A DNA stretch of 9,486 bases from Elusimicrobiota bacterium (GTDB taxonomy: Bacteria; Elusimicrobiota; Elusimicrobia; UBA1565; UBA9628): NCBI GenBank assembly GCA_028717525.1, contig JAQUNT010000054.1:1-9486 (forward strand). The letters are read 5' to 3'. Below, one piece after another: positions 1-5,774 of this stretch. A program made the position numbers and the translations under genes. The notes under the pieces are model-generated. The model saw only the letters and a program-made list of their open reading frames with translations. It was not told the origin of the DNA and did not search any database. Each line of letters opens with the position of its first letter. Positions within the stretch are counted from its first letter, which is position 1.

Positions 1-559
1 GGCCGGCCACGACCAAAGCGTCCGTGCCGCCTCCCAAAGCGCGGATCATGCGGGGGTTGTCGCCGGTCGCCCGCATGGCGCAGCCCAGATGGGTGCGGAA
101 GAAGAGGCTCAGGAGCCAGGCGGTCAGGAGCGCGGCCAGCAGGCAGGCGGCCAAGACCGCGCCGTCCTGCGAGAGGACTCCGGGCGCCGCCTGGGCCGCC
201 CAGGTCATGACCGTGGGCTGGTCGAGCAACGGGATGTTGCTCTTGCCCATGACGCGGAGATTGACCGAGTAGAGCGCGGTCATCATGAGGATGCCGGCGA
301 GGATGGGGCGTATGGAGAAGCGCGTGTTCAGGATGCCGGTGAGGGCGCCGGCGGCCGCGCCGCCGGCCAGGGCGAGCAGGCAGGCCGCGAGCGGGCCGCC
401 GCCCGAGGCCAGCCAGGCCGCCGCAGCCGCGCCTCCGAGCGCGCATGAGCCGTCCGCCGTGATGTCCGGGAAGTCCAGGATGCGGAAACTGATGAAGACC
501 CCCACGGCGGCCAAGGACAGGATGAGCCCGGTCGTGACGGCTCCCATGAGCACGATCAC
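1..559 (-). CDS. ABC transporter permease, TrpY-like (COG4120 type), 3' part missing
   Basis: This is the membrane subunit of an ABC importer for a small solute, probably an amino acid or similar compound. About 186 residues are visible and the C-terminus lies beyond the left edge; I recall the family at roughly 290 residues. The translation has family landmarks: FRILDFPDITADGS near residues 23-36, then hydrophobic segments, then AGILMMTALYSVNLRVMGKS near 80-100, and ATGDNPRMIRALGG near 164-177. The start is a GTG whose last two bases overlap the upstream TGA (GTGA junction). A GGGGAG Shine-Dalgarno sits at 565-570, 5 nt upstream. An in-frame ATG lies 12 nt further in, but the Shine-Dalgarno favours the GTG. 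The gene follows a STAS gene and a TrpX-like binding protein, so it is read as the permease of that system. The substrate cannot be told from sequence. Family call: strong. Confidence 0.88.
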   Translation of the reverse strand, partial: MIVLMGAVTTGLILSLAAVGVFISFRILDFPDITADGSCALGGAAAAAWLASGGGPLAACLLALAGGAAAGALTGILNTRFSIRPILAGILMMTALYSVNLRVMGKSNIPLLDQPTVMTWAAQAAPGVLSQDGAVLAACLLAALLTAWLLSLFFRTHLGCAMRATGDNPRMIRALGGGTDALVVAG

Positions 560-1746
560 GGCCGCTCCCCCGCAGCCGGCTCCGCCTGACCTGCCCAGCA
601 GACCCCTTGGAAGAACTCGCTCTCGCCGAGCCCCACCAGCTCGCGGTCGTCGTTGAGCAGATGCAGCAAGGCCTGGATCTCCCCGGCCTCGAAGAGCGGG
701 CGCAGGCAGCGCGCCGGGTCCGTCTCATCCTGGCGCAGGGGCCGGTATGGGAAGACCGCGGCGTGGAAGTGGCCGGAGAGGTCCAGCCCGGGCCGCAAGG
801 GCCGGGTCAGCTCGGCCAGGACGCCGGCGGGCTTGCGCGCCGCCACGCCCGCGACCACCGCGAGACAGCGGGAGTGGGCCCGTTCGGTCGTGAAGAAGAG
901 GTTGTCCTTGACCGCGGGGAACGCGAAGAGCTCCCGGCCTTCCTTGGGCGGCCGGCTCAATGCCGCGCCGACCAGGCCGGCCGCTTCACCGACCACGAGG
1001 AAAGCGGCCTGGTCGGCTCCGGGCCAGGCGCTCCAAGCTCTTTCCAGGATGCCGCTGAGGCTCACGCGCTGGGCCCCGGCCGCCGCGGAGAAGCGCATGT
1101 GGATGGAGAAGAGGCCCTCCCAGACCAGGCCGTAGAGCACGGAGATCCGCGCTATGAGATCCCCGGCGCAGACCGCGTAATCGGGGCGGCCCCGGCCGTC
1201 CGTGGGGCCGCAGGCCGCGGCCCCGGCCGCGGCCAAGAACTCGCCGGCGTTCGCGTCCTGGCCCAAGGCTCCCACGCCCACGCCATAGCGCGCCTCCGGG
1301 AAGGCCTCGGAGCGCGGCCCGCGGCCGCGCTCCAGCAAGCTGAGCTTGAGGGGCTGGCTGGCCGCGAGCTGGCGGATGGAGCAGTCCAGCCCGCCTAGGC
1401 TCTGCCATGCGGGCTCGGTCCCGGCCGGCTGGGGCGCGGCTTCCAGGAGAGCGCCCAAGCCCGCCAGTCTGAGCACCTCGGCCGCCTGCGCCGAGGCGGA
1501 CTCGATGGAGAAGGAACCGCCCAGTCCCTGCACCTGCCGGGAGCACATGAGCAGGACCCGGATCCCGGCCGAGCTCAAGTACTCCACGCCGGAAAGGTCG
1601 AGCCGCACCGCGTGGCGGCCGGCCCGGATGTCCTCCTGCAGGGCCTGGAGGAGCTGCCGGGACCAGTAGTTGTCGAGCCGGCCCGAGACCTTGAGCTCCA
1701 CGGCTCCGGGGCCCGGGCTGCGCCGGATGTCCAGCGCCTCGGTCAT
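556..1746 (-). CDS. STAS-domain protein with unassigned C-terminal region
   Basis: A 396-residue cytoplasmic protein with no signal peptide or membrane segment. Residues about 5-105 form a STAS domain like that of anti-sigma-factor antagonists: SGRLDNYWS near 21-29, then DLSGVEYLSSAGIRVLL at 50-66. Ser59 aligns with the serine phosphorylated in SpoIIAA-type proteins, so phospho-switching is possible but not shown. Residues about 115-396 match no domain I can name. Distinctive stretches there are GEFLAAAGAAACGPTDG (168-184), ISVLYGLVWEGLFS (201-214), VVGEAAGLVGAALSR (251-265), SGHFHAAVFPYRP (324-336) and LHLLNDDREL (361-370). The region reads as a conserved globular domain, not a linker; a degenerate PP2C-like fold is one guess. 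The ATG overlaps the TGA of the binding-protein gene (ATGA), and the TGA overlaps the permease GTG. The gene is therefore embedded in an ABC-transporter operon and likely regulates or senses that transporter. Confidence 0.85.
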   Translation of the reverse strand: MTEALDIRRSPGPGAVELKVSGRLDNYWSRQLLQALQEDIRAGRHAVRLDLSGVEYLSSAGIRVLLMCSRQVQGLGGSFSIESASAQAAEVLRLAGLGALLEAAPQPAGTEPAWQSLGGLDCSIRQLAASQPLKLSLLERGRGPRSEAFPEARYGVGVGALGQDANAGEFLAAAGAAACGPTDGRGRPDYAVCAGDLIARISVLYGLVWEGLFSIHMRFSAAAGAQRVSLSGILERAWSAWPGADQAAFLVVGEAAGLVGAALSRPPKEGRELFAFPAVKDNLFFTTERAHSRCLAVVAGVAARKPAGVLAELTRPLRPGLDLSGHFHAAVFPYRPLRQDETDPARCLRPLFEAGEIQALLHLLNDDRELVGLGESEFFQGVCWAGQAEPAAGERP

Positions 1747-2741
1747 CTCTCCAGAACCTCGTCGGCCTGCTTGAGGGCCGCCTCGGGCAAGGCCAGGCCG
1801 CAGGCCGATGCGGCGGCCTTGTTGATGATGGTCCTGGTCCTGCTCACGTGGGCGAAGGGGATGGCGGCGGGAGATTCTCCCTTGAGTATGCGCAGGGCCA
1901 AGGCCGCGGCATCCTTGCCGGCCTGGTGGTAGTCCCTGGCCACGCCGGCCGCGGCTTCGCCCTTGAGCACCGGGGCCGCCACGAAGGCGAGCAGGGGGAT
2001 CTTGGCGCGGCGCGAGGCGCGCACGATGCTCGCGAAGGCCGCCCCGGTCAGGTTGTCCGCGATCTGGCAGACGAAGTCCACGCGCCGGCCGCAGAGCGCG
2101 TCGGCCGCGTCGCGCACCTCGGAGGTGGAGTAGGCGGCGACGTCTTCCAGGGCGATGCCCTGGCTGAGCGCCGCCTTCTTGAGGCCGTCGCGGTAGATGA
2201 CGGAGTTGACCTCGGTGGGCGTGAAGACCGTGCCGATGCGCTTGGCGCCGGGCTGCAAAGCCTTGACCAGGCGGACCATGCCCGCGAAGTCGCTCATGGT
2301 GGCGATGCCCGTGACGTTGGGAAGGTGGTCCGTGAAGGACTTGCCCGCCCCGGCCGCCACCGGGTCGCCGGAGTTCGTGAAGACCACGGTCTTGCCGCGG
2401 AGCTTCTTGAGCGCGGCCTGCAGGGCCGGGGTGCCGCTGACGAAGACGAGTTCGGCCGGCCCGGCCGCGGTCGCGTCCATGATGCTGTTGAGGTTGGCGA
2501 GGTCTCCCTGGGAGCTGCGCACCAGAAGCTGGTAGTCGCGGCCCCGGACCCAGCCCGCCTCCGTGAGCCCGTCGATGATGCCCTGCTGGGCCTCCTCGGA
2601 GAAGTTGGAGTCGCTGGAGTGCACGAGCACGAAGGAGTGGGCGGCGGGCGCGGGCTCGCCGCCTTTGCAGGCGGCCAGAAGCCCGCCGGCCAGCAGGACG
2701 AGCCGGGAGAGTCTGGAAAGACCGGCCGCGGATGTTCTCAT
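1743..2741 (-). CDS. TrpX-like ABC transporter substrate-binding lipoprotein (ABC_sub_bind family)
   Basis: A 332-residue solute-binding protein that would deliver ligand to the permease encoded two genes downstream. The N-terminus is a lipoprotein signal: Arg near the start, a hydrophobic core, then the lipobox LAAC with Cys25 as the predicted lipidation site, followed by Lys26. The mature part has the periplasmic-binding fold of the TrpX/DUF534 group: FVLVHSSDSNFSEEAQQGII near 37-56, LVFVSGTPALQAALK near 98-112, FTNSGDPVAAG near 121-131 and VTGIATMSDF near 143-152. The ATG is preceded by GGAGG at 2746-2750 with a 4-nt spacer, a strong ribosome site. It is the first gene of the leftward operon. 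Some family members bind tryptophan or tyrosine; nothing here proves the ligand. Confidence 0.93.
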   Translation of the reverse strand: MRTSAAGLSRLSRLVLLAGGLLAACKGGEPAPAAHSFVLVHSSDSNFSEEAQQGIIDGLTEAGWVRGRDYQLLVRSSQGDLANLNSIMDATAAGPAELVFVSGTPALQAALKKLRGKTVVFTNSGDPVAAGAGKSFTDHLPNVTGIATMSDFAGMVRLVKALQPGAKRIGTVFTPTEVNSVIYRDGLKKAALSQGIALEDVAAYSTSEVRDAADALCGRRVDFVCQIADNLTGAAFASIVRASRRAKIPLLAFVAAPVLKGEAAAGVARDYHQAGKDAAALALRILKGESPAAIPFAHVSRTRTIINKAAASACGLALPEAALKQADEVLER

Positions 2742-2770
2742 TTCGCCTCCGTCAGGATGGGGACGCAGGG

Positions 2771-2776
2771 ATTCTA
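2771..2776 (-). promoter_or_regulatory. Possible -10 element for the leftward ABC/STAS operon
   Basis: On the minus strand these bases read TAGAAT. They would give a transcript start near 2764 and a leader of about 23 nt carrying the GGAGG site before the ATG at 2741. No good -35 is visible at 16-18 nt. The hexamer lies inside a short inverted repeat, GGATT (2769-2773) and AATCC (2780-2784), that could be an operator or chance. Confidence 0.4.
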
Positions 2777-2820
2777 TGAAATCCTCCGCATGAATACATC
2801 TCGCCGGCGCCGCAGTTATG

Positions 2821-2826
2821 TATCAT
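2821..2826 (+). promoter_or_regulatory. Weak -10-like hexamer upstream of the EF-hand gene
   Basis: TATCAT differs from TATAAT at one base and ends 9 nt before the preferred ATG at 2836, so any leader would be only about 3 nt. No -35 is evident 16-18 nt upstream. It is listed because no Shine-Dalgarno precedes the gene and two other genes here also have -10-like boxes very close to their start codons. Confidence 0.25.
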
Positions 2827-2835
2827 GGATGGATC

Positions 2836-3468
2836 ATGAGAGGAGCCCTTTTCATCGCCGTCCTGTTCTGCGCCGCCGGCGCGCAGGCTGCGGCCGCGGC
2901 CCGGACCAAGCCGTGGAAGAGCGCCTTCCAGAAGATGGACGCCAACGGCGACGGCAAGGTCGCCGAGGCGGAGCACCGGCGCAGCGTCAGGAACTGGTTC
3001 AACGAGATCGATGAGGACCAGGACATGAGGGTGAAGGCCGCGGAGAACGAGGCCGCGTCCAGGAAGCGCTTCCAGCTCATGGACGACGACCAGAACGGGG
3101 CCGTCTCCTTGACCGAGTACCTGCGCTACAGGTGCGGCGCGCGTCCGTCCGACGCCAAGGCCGGCGCGAGGCAGGAGCCCCCATCGAGGCAGCGCTTCGC
3201 GGACCAGGACCTCGACGGCAACGGGAGCATCGACCGTTCGGAGTGCGCCGCCTACCGGGCCAAGGAATTCGAGCGCGTGGACCGCGACCGCAACGGTTGG
3301 CTGTCCCGGGAGGAAGTCCGCGCCAGCGACGCCCAGCACTTCCAGGACGCGGACCTGGACAAGGACGGCGAGCTCTCTCCGGAGGAGTGGCTGGCCTATT
3401 TCACCGGAGCCAAGAAGAGGCCGGTTGCGCAGGACGGAAAGTCCTTGCCGGATTCCGACGCGCGCTAG
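2836..3468 (+). CDS. Secreted protein with six EF-hand calcium-binding loops
   Basis: A 210-residue predicted exported protein. Residues 1-22 form a signal peptide (MRGALFIAVLFCAAGAQA, then an alanine run). Six EF-hand loops follow at residues 35-46, 59-70, 83-94, 125-136, 149-160 and 173-184. Each has acidic or Asn ligands at loop positions 1, 3 and 5 and Glu at position 12. Loop 2 lacks the usual Gly at position 6 (Met64) and may be weak. The loops form two triplets, each with exact 24-residue spacing, separated by a Pro/Ala/Arg-containing gap. The most likely role is calcium binding in the periplasm or outside the cell; the partner is unknown. An in-frame ATG at 2818 would add MYHGWI but would put six residues including a Trp ahead of the signal peptide, so 2836 is preferred. 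Neither start has a good Shine-Dalgarno. It is transcribed divergently from the ABC/STAS operon. Confidence 0.88.
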   Translation: MRGALFIAVLFCAAGAQAAAAARTKPWKSAFQKMDANGDGKVAEAEHRRSVRNWFNEIDEDQDMRVKAAENEAASRKRFQLMDDDQNGAVSLTEYLRYRCGARPSDAKAGARQEPPSRQRFADQDLDGNGSIDRSECAAYRAKEFERVDRDRNGWLSREEVRASDAQHFQDADLDKDGELSPEEWLAYFTGAKKRPVAQDGKSLPDSDAR

Positions 3469-3471
3469 CGC
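3462..3471. repeat. 10-bp perfect palindrome carrying two convergent stop codons
   Basis: GCGCTAGCGC is fully self-complementary. Its centre CTAG supplies TAG (3466-3468) to the plus-strand EF-hand gene and TAG (3467-3465) to the minus-strand HEAT gene. No T-run follows on either strand, so it is not a recognisable intrinsic terminator. Confidence 0.8.
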
Positions 3472-4379
3472 GGCTGGGCCAGCCTCTGCAGCGCGGCCTG
3501 CGCGCTGAAGCGCACCTCGGGATCCTTGTCCTTGAGGGCCTGGCGCAGCTCCTCGGCCGTCGCCGGCTCCGAGCCGGCCACGGCCCCGAGGCTGAGCACG
3601 GCGCTGGCGCGCACCCGGCCGTCCTGGTCGTGCAGGGCCTGCCGCAAGGCGCGCTTCACCGGCTCGCCGGCCTCGCCGTGCGCGCCCAAGGCGTCGGCCG
3701 CCAGGGACCTCTGGCGCGCGTCCGAGGAGGCGAGCTGTTCGATGAGCGCCGGGACCGGGTCGATCTTGGGCCTGCCCCGGCCCGCGTCGCGGGCCAGCTC
3801 CGGGGCCGGCGGGGCCGGGGCCGGCCGCGCGGGCCGGGGCTTGGCTGAGGGCAGTTCCTCCTTGGGGCCCTTGAGCCGGGCCGGCTTCCACCAGGCGTCG
3901 AGGTAGCGGCGCAGCTCCACGATGTCCAAGGGCAGGGGCTGGGACGGCGGCAGGGCCGTGCGGGGATGCCGGAGCGCGTCCTGGATCTCCGCCACCTCGG
4001 CCTGCTCCAAGGCGAGGCTGCCGTTCTCCTTGTACTTCTGCAGCTGGTGCGCGCGCACCGCGATCTTGAGCACCAAGGCGTCGGAGATCTTGTGGTGCTC
4101 GTCAGAGATGCGCTGGAACTCGGCCATGAGCTCCGCCATGGCGGAGCCGACCTTCTCGCCGCCCACGGTCTTGGAGTCGAGCGAGGCCACCAGGGCGCCG
4201 ATGGCCACCGTGGCCTGGACGTAGCGCTCGCGCTCGGCTTCCTCCTTGCGGGTGAGGTCCGCGAGCTGGGTCTTGATGCCCTGGGCGAGCTGCCTGGTCT
4301 GGGTCTCGGAGAGCCGGCCTGGGAAGAGGTATTCGGAGGCGGCAAGGGAGACCGCGAGGATGAGCAGACTCTGGCGCAT
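3465..4379 (-). CDS. Exported HEAT-repeat protein
   Basis: A 304-residue protein of unknown function. Residues 1-15 look like a short signal peptide (MRQSLLILAVSLAAS). Residues about 25-165 are charged and mostly helical, with coiled-coil-like stretches (for example LTRKEEAERERYVQATVAI at 42-60 and the helix around 76-115). A Pro/Ala/Lys-rich linker spans about 170-206. Residues about 207-302 hold roughly three HEAT or PBS-lyase-type repeats: ALIEQLASSDARQRSLAADA, then LRQALHDQDGRVRASAVLSL, then LRQALKDKDPEVRFSAQAAL. HEAT repeats usually form a scaffold for protein binding. The stop codon shares the CTAG with the convergent EF-hand gene. The gene lies 54 nt downstream of a small exported protein on the same strand, so the two may be co-transcribed. 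No strong Shine-Dalgarno precedes the ATG. Confidence 0.78.
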   Translation of the reverse strand: MRQSLLILAVSLAASEYLFPGRLSETQTRQLAQGIKTQLADLTRKEEAERERYVQATVAIGALVASLDSKTVGGEKVGSAMAELMAEFQRISDEHHKISDALVLKIAVRAHQLQKYKENGSLALEQAEVAEIQDALRHPRTALPPSQPLPLDIVELRRYLDAWWKPARLKGPKEELPSAKPRPARPAPAPPAPELARDAGRGRPKIDPVPALIEQLASSDARQRSLAADALGAHGEAGEPVKRALRQALHDQDGRVRASAVLSLGAVAGSEPATAEELRQALKDKDPEVRFSAQAALQRLAQPR

Positions 4380-4390
4380 GTGGGCTGGAC

Positions 4391-4415
4391 CTGACCGCTA
4401 TTATAGCGCAGTCAG
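4391..4415 (-). promoter_or_regulatory. Perfect TATAAT within an inverted repeat upstream of the HEAT gene
   Basis: On the minus strand, TATAAT occupies 4405-4400, 20 nt before the ATG at 4379. It is flanked by inverted arms: CGCTAT (4396-4401) with ATAGCG (4403-4408), and outer arms CTGAC (4391-4395) with GTCAG (4411-4415), with a 2-nt bulge on one side. No -35 match is seen at 16-18 nt. It could be a promoter for the HEAT gene with an overlapping operator, or a hairpin after the small exported gene. No T-run follows, so a terminator is unlikely. Confidence 0.4.
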
Positions 4416-4433
4416 GCCTGGGAATCGGCGGGC

Positions 4434-4916
4434 TCAGCGCACGACCACGAGCAGGGCGTAGAGGGAGCCGTTCTTGGTCCCGTACCAGTCGATGGGCACG
4501 GCTCCCGCGACCTCGCCTTCGGCCCCGCCCGGGGTCTTGTGTCCGCCCAGAAGCTCCAGGAGGCCGGCGCGCGCCCGGTCCTGGGCCGTGGTGAGGCGCA
4601 GGTAGGGGTCCTTGACCCTCTCCACGAGGCCGACTGCGAAGTAGTAGGTCTTGCCCGCGTAGGACTCCGACCAGCAGACCGGGTCCGAGGCCCGGCGCAC
4701 CTTTCGGGCCCAGCCCGGCCGGGGTCCCCGCCGGGCGCCGCGCAGGATGGATCTGAGCACGGGCTTGCCCTGGGCGTCCTTCCAGCGGCCCTGGACCTCC
4801 TGGATGCGGCGGTCCACGTCCTGCACCTTGACCTCCCAGGCCCCGGCCCGCGGGGGGCCCAGGAGCGCGGCCGCGAGCGCGGCCAGGGCGACGCGGGTCC
4901 GCAGCGGGTCTCTCAT
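4434..4916 (-). CDS. Small exported protein, LPP20-like
   Basis: A 160-residue predicted secreted protein. Residues 1-26 form a signal peptide (Arg-rich start, hydrophobic core LAALAAALLG, likely cleavage after RAGA). The segment WSESYAGKTYYFAVGLVER (82-100), followed by a helix around TTAQDRARAGLLELLGG (109-125) and the ending GTKNGSLYALLVVVR (146-160), resembles the layout of LPP20-type proteins. There a YxAVG strand is followed by an Ala/Arg helix and a terminal 'LYAL' strand. That is my pattern match and not a confirmed assignment. The function is unknown. No cysteine follows the signal, so it is not a lipoprotein. A TTG at 4934 could extend the frame by six codons, but it would overlap the TACAAT -10-like box, so the ATG at 4916 is preferred. 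It lies divergently from the response-regulator operon and upstream of the HEAT gene. Confidence 0.7.
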   Translation of the reverse strand: MRDPLRTRVALAALAAALLGPPRAGAWEVKVQDVDRRIQEVQGRWKDAQGKPVLRSILRGARRGPRPGWARKVRRASDPVCWSESYAGKTYYFAVGLVERVKDPYLRLTTAQDRARAGLLELLGGHKTPGGAEGEVAGAVPIDWYGTKNGSLYALLVVVR

Positions 4917-4922
4917 AGGAGT

Positions 4923-4928
4923 ATTGTA
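4923..4928 (-). promoter_or_regulatory. -10-like box 6 nt before the ATG of the small exported gene
   Basis: The minus strand reads TACAAT, then ACTCCT, then ATG (4916). A start site 7 nt after the -10 would coincide with the A of ATG, giving a leaderless message. No Shine-Dalgarno precedes the ATG, which agrees with this. The -35 region is poor (TCAAAC or CAAACC at 17-18 nt). Confidence 0.45.
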
Positions 4929-4948
4929 CCGCAAAAGGGCCGCGCGGT

Positions 4949-4977
4949 TTGACGCCTCTGGGGGAAACTGTTAGAAT
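4949..4977 (+). promoter_or_regulatory. Sigma70-type promoter of the response-regulator/lysS/lol operon
   Basis: The -35 is TTGACG (4949-4954), the spacer is exactly 17 nt, and the -10 is TAGAAT (4972-4977). Each hexamer differs from consensus at one base. The GTG start of the first gene begins 7 nt after the last base of the -10, at the expected transcription start. No Shine-Dalgarno is present, so translation would begin on a leaderless mRNA. Confidence 0.75.
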
Positions 4978-4983
4978 CCTGCC

Positions 4984-5373
4984 GTGGCCCGCATCATGAT
5001 CGTCGACGACGAGCGCGACGTCGTGACGCTGGTCAAATTCCTGCTCGAACGCGACGGCCACGTCGTGGCCGCGGCCTACGACGGGGCCGACGCCTTGGCC
5101 CAGCTGGGCGTGGAGCCCGCCGCCCCGGCCGCTCCGGTCCCGGACCTCATGGTCGTGGACCTCATGATGCCCGTGCTCGACGGGCTCTCGCTGAGCGCGC
5201 GGCTGGCCGGCTGCGCGCGCACCAAGGGCGTACCCCTGATCATCCTGACCGCCAAGGGCGAGATGAGCAACGTCTTCCAGGGCACCGCGAACGTGGCCGG
5301 CTTCGTGGAGAAGCCCTTCGACCCCAAGAGCCTGCGCGAACGCATCAACGCGGTCCTCGCCCAGAAGAAATAG
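4984..5373 (+). CDS. Single-domain response regulator (receiver only), copy 1
   Basis: A 129-residue CheY-like receiver with no output domain. It has the acidic pair Asp8-Asp9, the phospho-acceptor Asp59 in VVDLMMP, Thr89 in ILTAKG and Lys110 in EKPFDPK, so it should accept phosphate from a histidine kinase. It would act through protein contacts, since no DNA-binding or enzymatic domain is attached. Compared with minimal CheY it has a Pro/Ala-rich insert (residues about 43-53) before the strand bearing Asp59. The start is GTG at 4984, which gives the canonical opening MARIMIVDDE. It is the first gene of the operon and lies 3 nt before a close paralogue. No histidine kinase is encoded in the window. 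Confidence 0.93.
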   Translation: MARIMIVDDERDVVTLVKFLLERDGHVVAAAYDGADALAQLGVEPAAPAAPVPDLMVVDLMMPVLDGLSLSARLAGCARTKGVPLIILTAKGEMSNVFQGTANVAGFVEKPFDPKSLRERINAVLAQKK

Positions 5374-5376
5374 CCC

Positions 5377-5769
5377 GTGGGCAACATCCTCGTCGTAGAC
5401 GACGAGCCCGAGATCGTCACCCTGCTGCGCTTCCTCCTGGAGAAGGACGGCCATCGCGTGTCCGCGGCCACCAACGGCCAGGACGCCCTGCAGGCCCTGG
5501 GCCTGGAGCCCGCGGACCCCGCGGTGCAGCTGCCCGACCTCATGATCCTCGACATCATGATGCCGGTCATGGACGGCTTGACCCTCAACGGCCGCCTGCA
5601 GGACTTCCCCGCGGCCAAGGAGATGCCCATCATCGTCCTGACCGCCAAGGGCCAGAAGATGCGCGACCTGTTCCAGAGCTCGCCCAACGTGGCGGCCTAC
5701 GTGCAGAAGCCGTTCGACCCCAAGATGCTGCGCGACCTCATCTCCGGGATCCTCTCCCGAAGGAAGTGA
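5377..5769 (+). CDS. Single-domain response regulator (receiver only), copy 2
   Basis: A 130-residue receiver, more than half identical to the preceding copy by hand alignment and likely a tandem duplicate. It has Asp8-Asp9, the phospho-acceptor Asp59 in ILDIMMP, Thr89 in VLTAKG and Lys111 in QKPFDPK. All catalytic positions are kept, so both copies should be phosphorylatable. The shared insert before the Asp59 strand (GLEPADPAVQLP) is also kept. The most different segment lies between the Asp59 and Thr89 strands (NGRLQDFPAAKEM), where receivers often contact partners. The start is GTG three bases after the previous TAG, with only a weak ribosome site, so translation is probably coupled. Its last codons and TGA form part of the ribosome site of lysS. 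Confidence 0.93.
   Translation: MGNILVVDDEPEIVTLLRFLLEKDGHRVSAATNGQDALQALGLEPADPAVQLPDLMILDIMMPVMDGLTLNGRLQDFPAAKEMPIIVLTAKGQKMRDLFQSSPNVAAYVQKPFDPKMLRDLISGILSRRK
5760..5769 (+). promoter_or_regulatory. Shine-Dalgarno of lysS spanning the upstream stop codon
   Basis: AAGGAAGTGA matches the anti-Shine-Dalgarno complement AAGGAGGTGA at 9 of 10 bases and lies 5 nt before the ATG at 5775. This argues for that ATG and against the in-frame GTG at 5766, which lies inside the site. The TGA of the second response regulator is part of the site, so ribosomes ending that gene stop on the lysS initiation signal. Confidence 0.65.
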
Positions 5770-5774
5770 CCCCC

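Noticed and set aside
607..1398. Long plus-strand open frame opposite the STAS gene
   Set aside because: Its translation is rich in Gly, Ala, Arg and Gln with no domain, and it lies antisense to a clear STAS gene. High GC makes such frames common.
2769..2784. GGATT/AATCC inverted repeat near the leftward promoter
   Set aside because: Five-base arms with a 6-nt gap are expected by chance; noted only with the -10 entry.
1848..3014. 388-codon plus-strand frame running across the ABC binding protein into the EF-hand gene
   Set aside because: It is antisense to a well-supported lipoprotein and then out of frame with the EF-hand protein; low-complexity translation.
3760..3850. Very GC-rich, repeat-like stretch
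   Set aside because: It encodes the Pro/Ala/Arg linker of the HEAT protein and needs no other explanation.
4929..4934. TTG at 4934 as start of the small exported protein
   Set aside because: It would put the start codon upstream of the -10-like box and add six residues before the signal peptide. The ATG at 4916 fits better.
4102..5454. 450-codon minus-strand frame across the HEAT gene, the small exported gene and the response regulators
   Set aside because: It covers several genes with clear domains and a promoter region; composition is that of a shadow frame.
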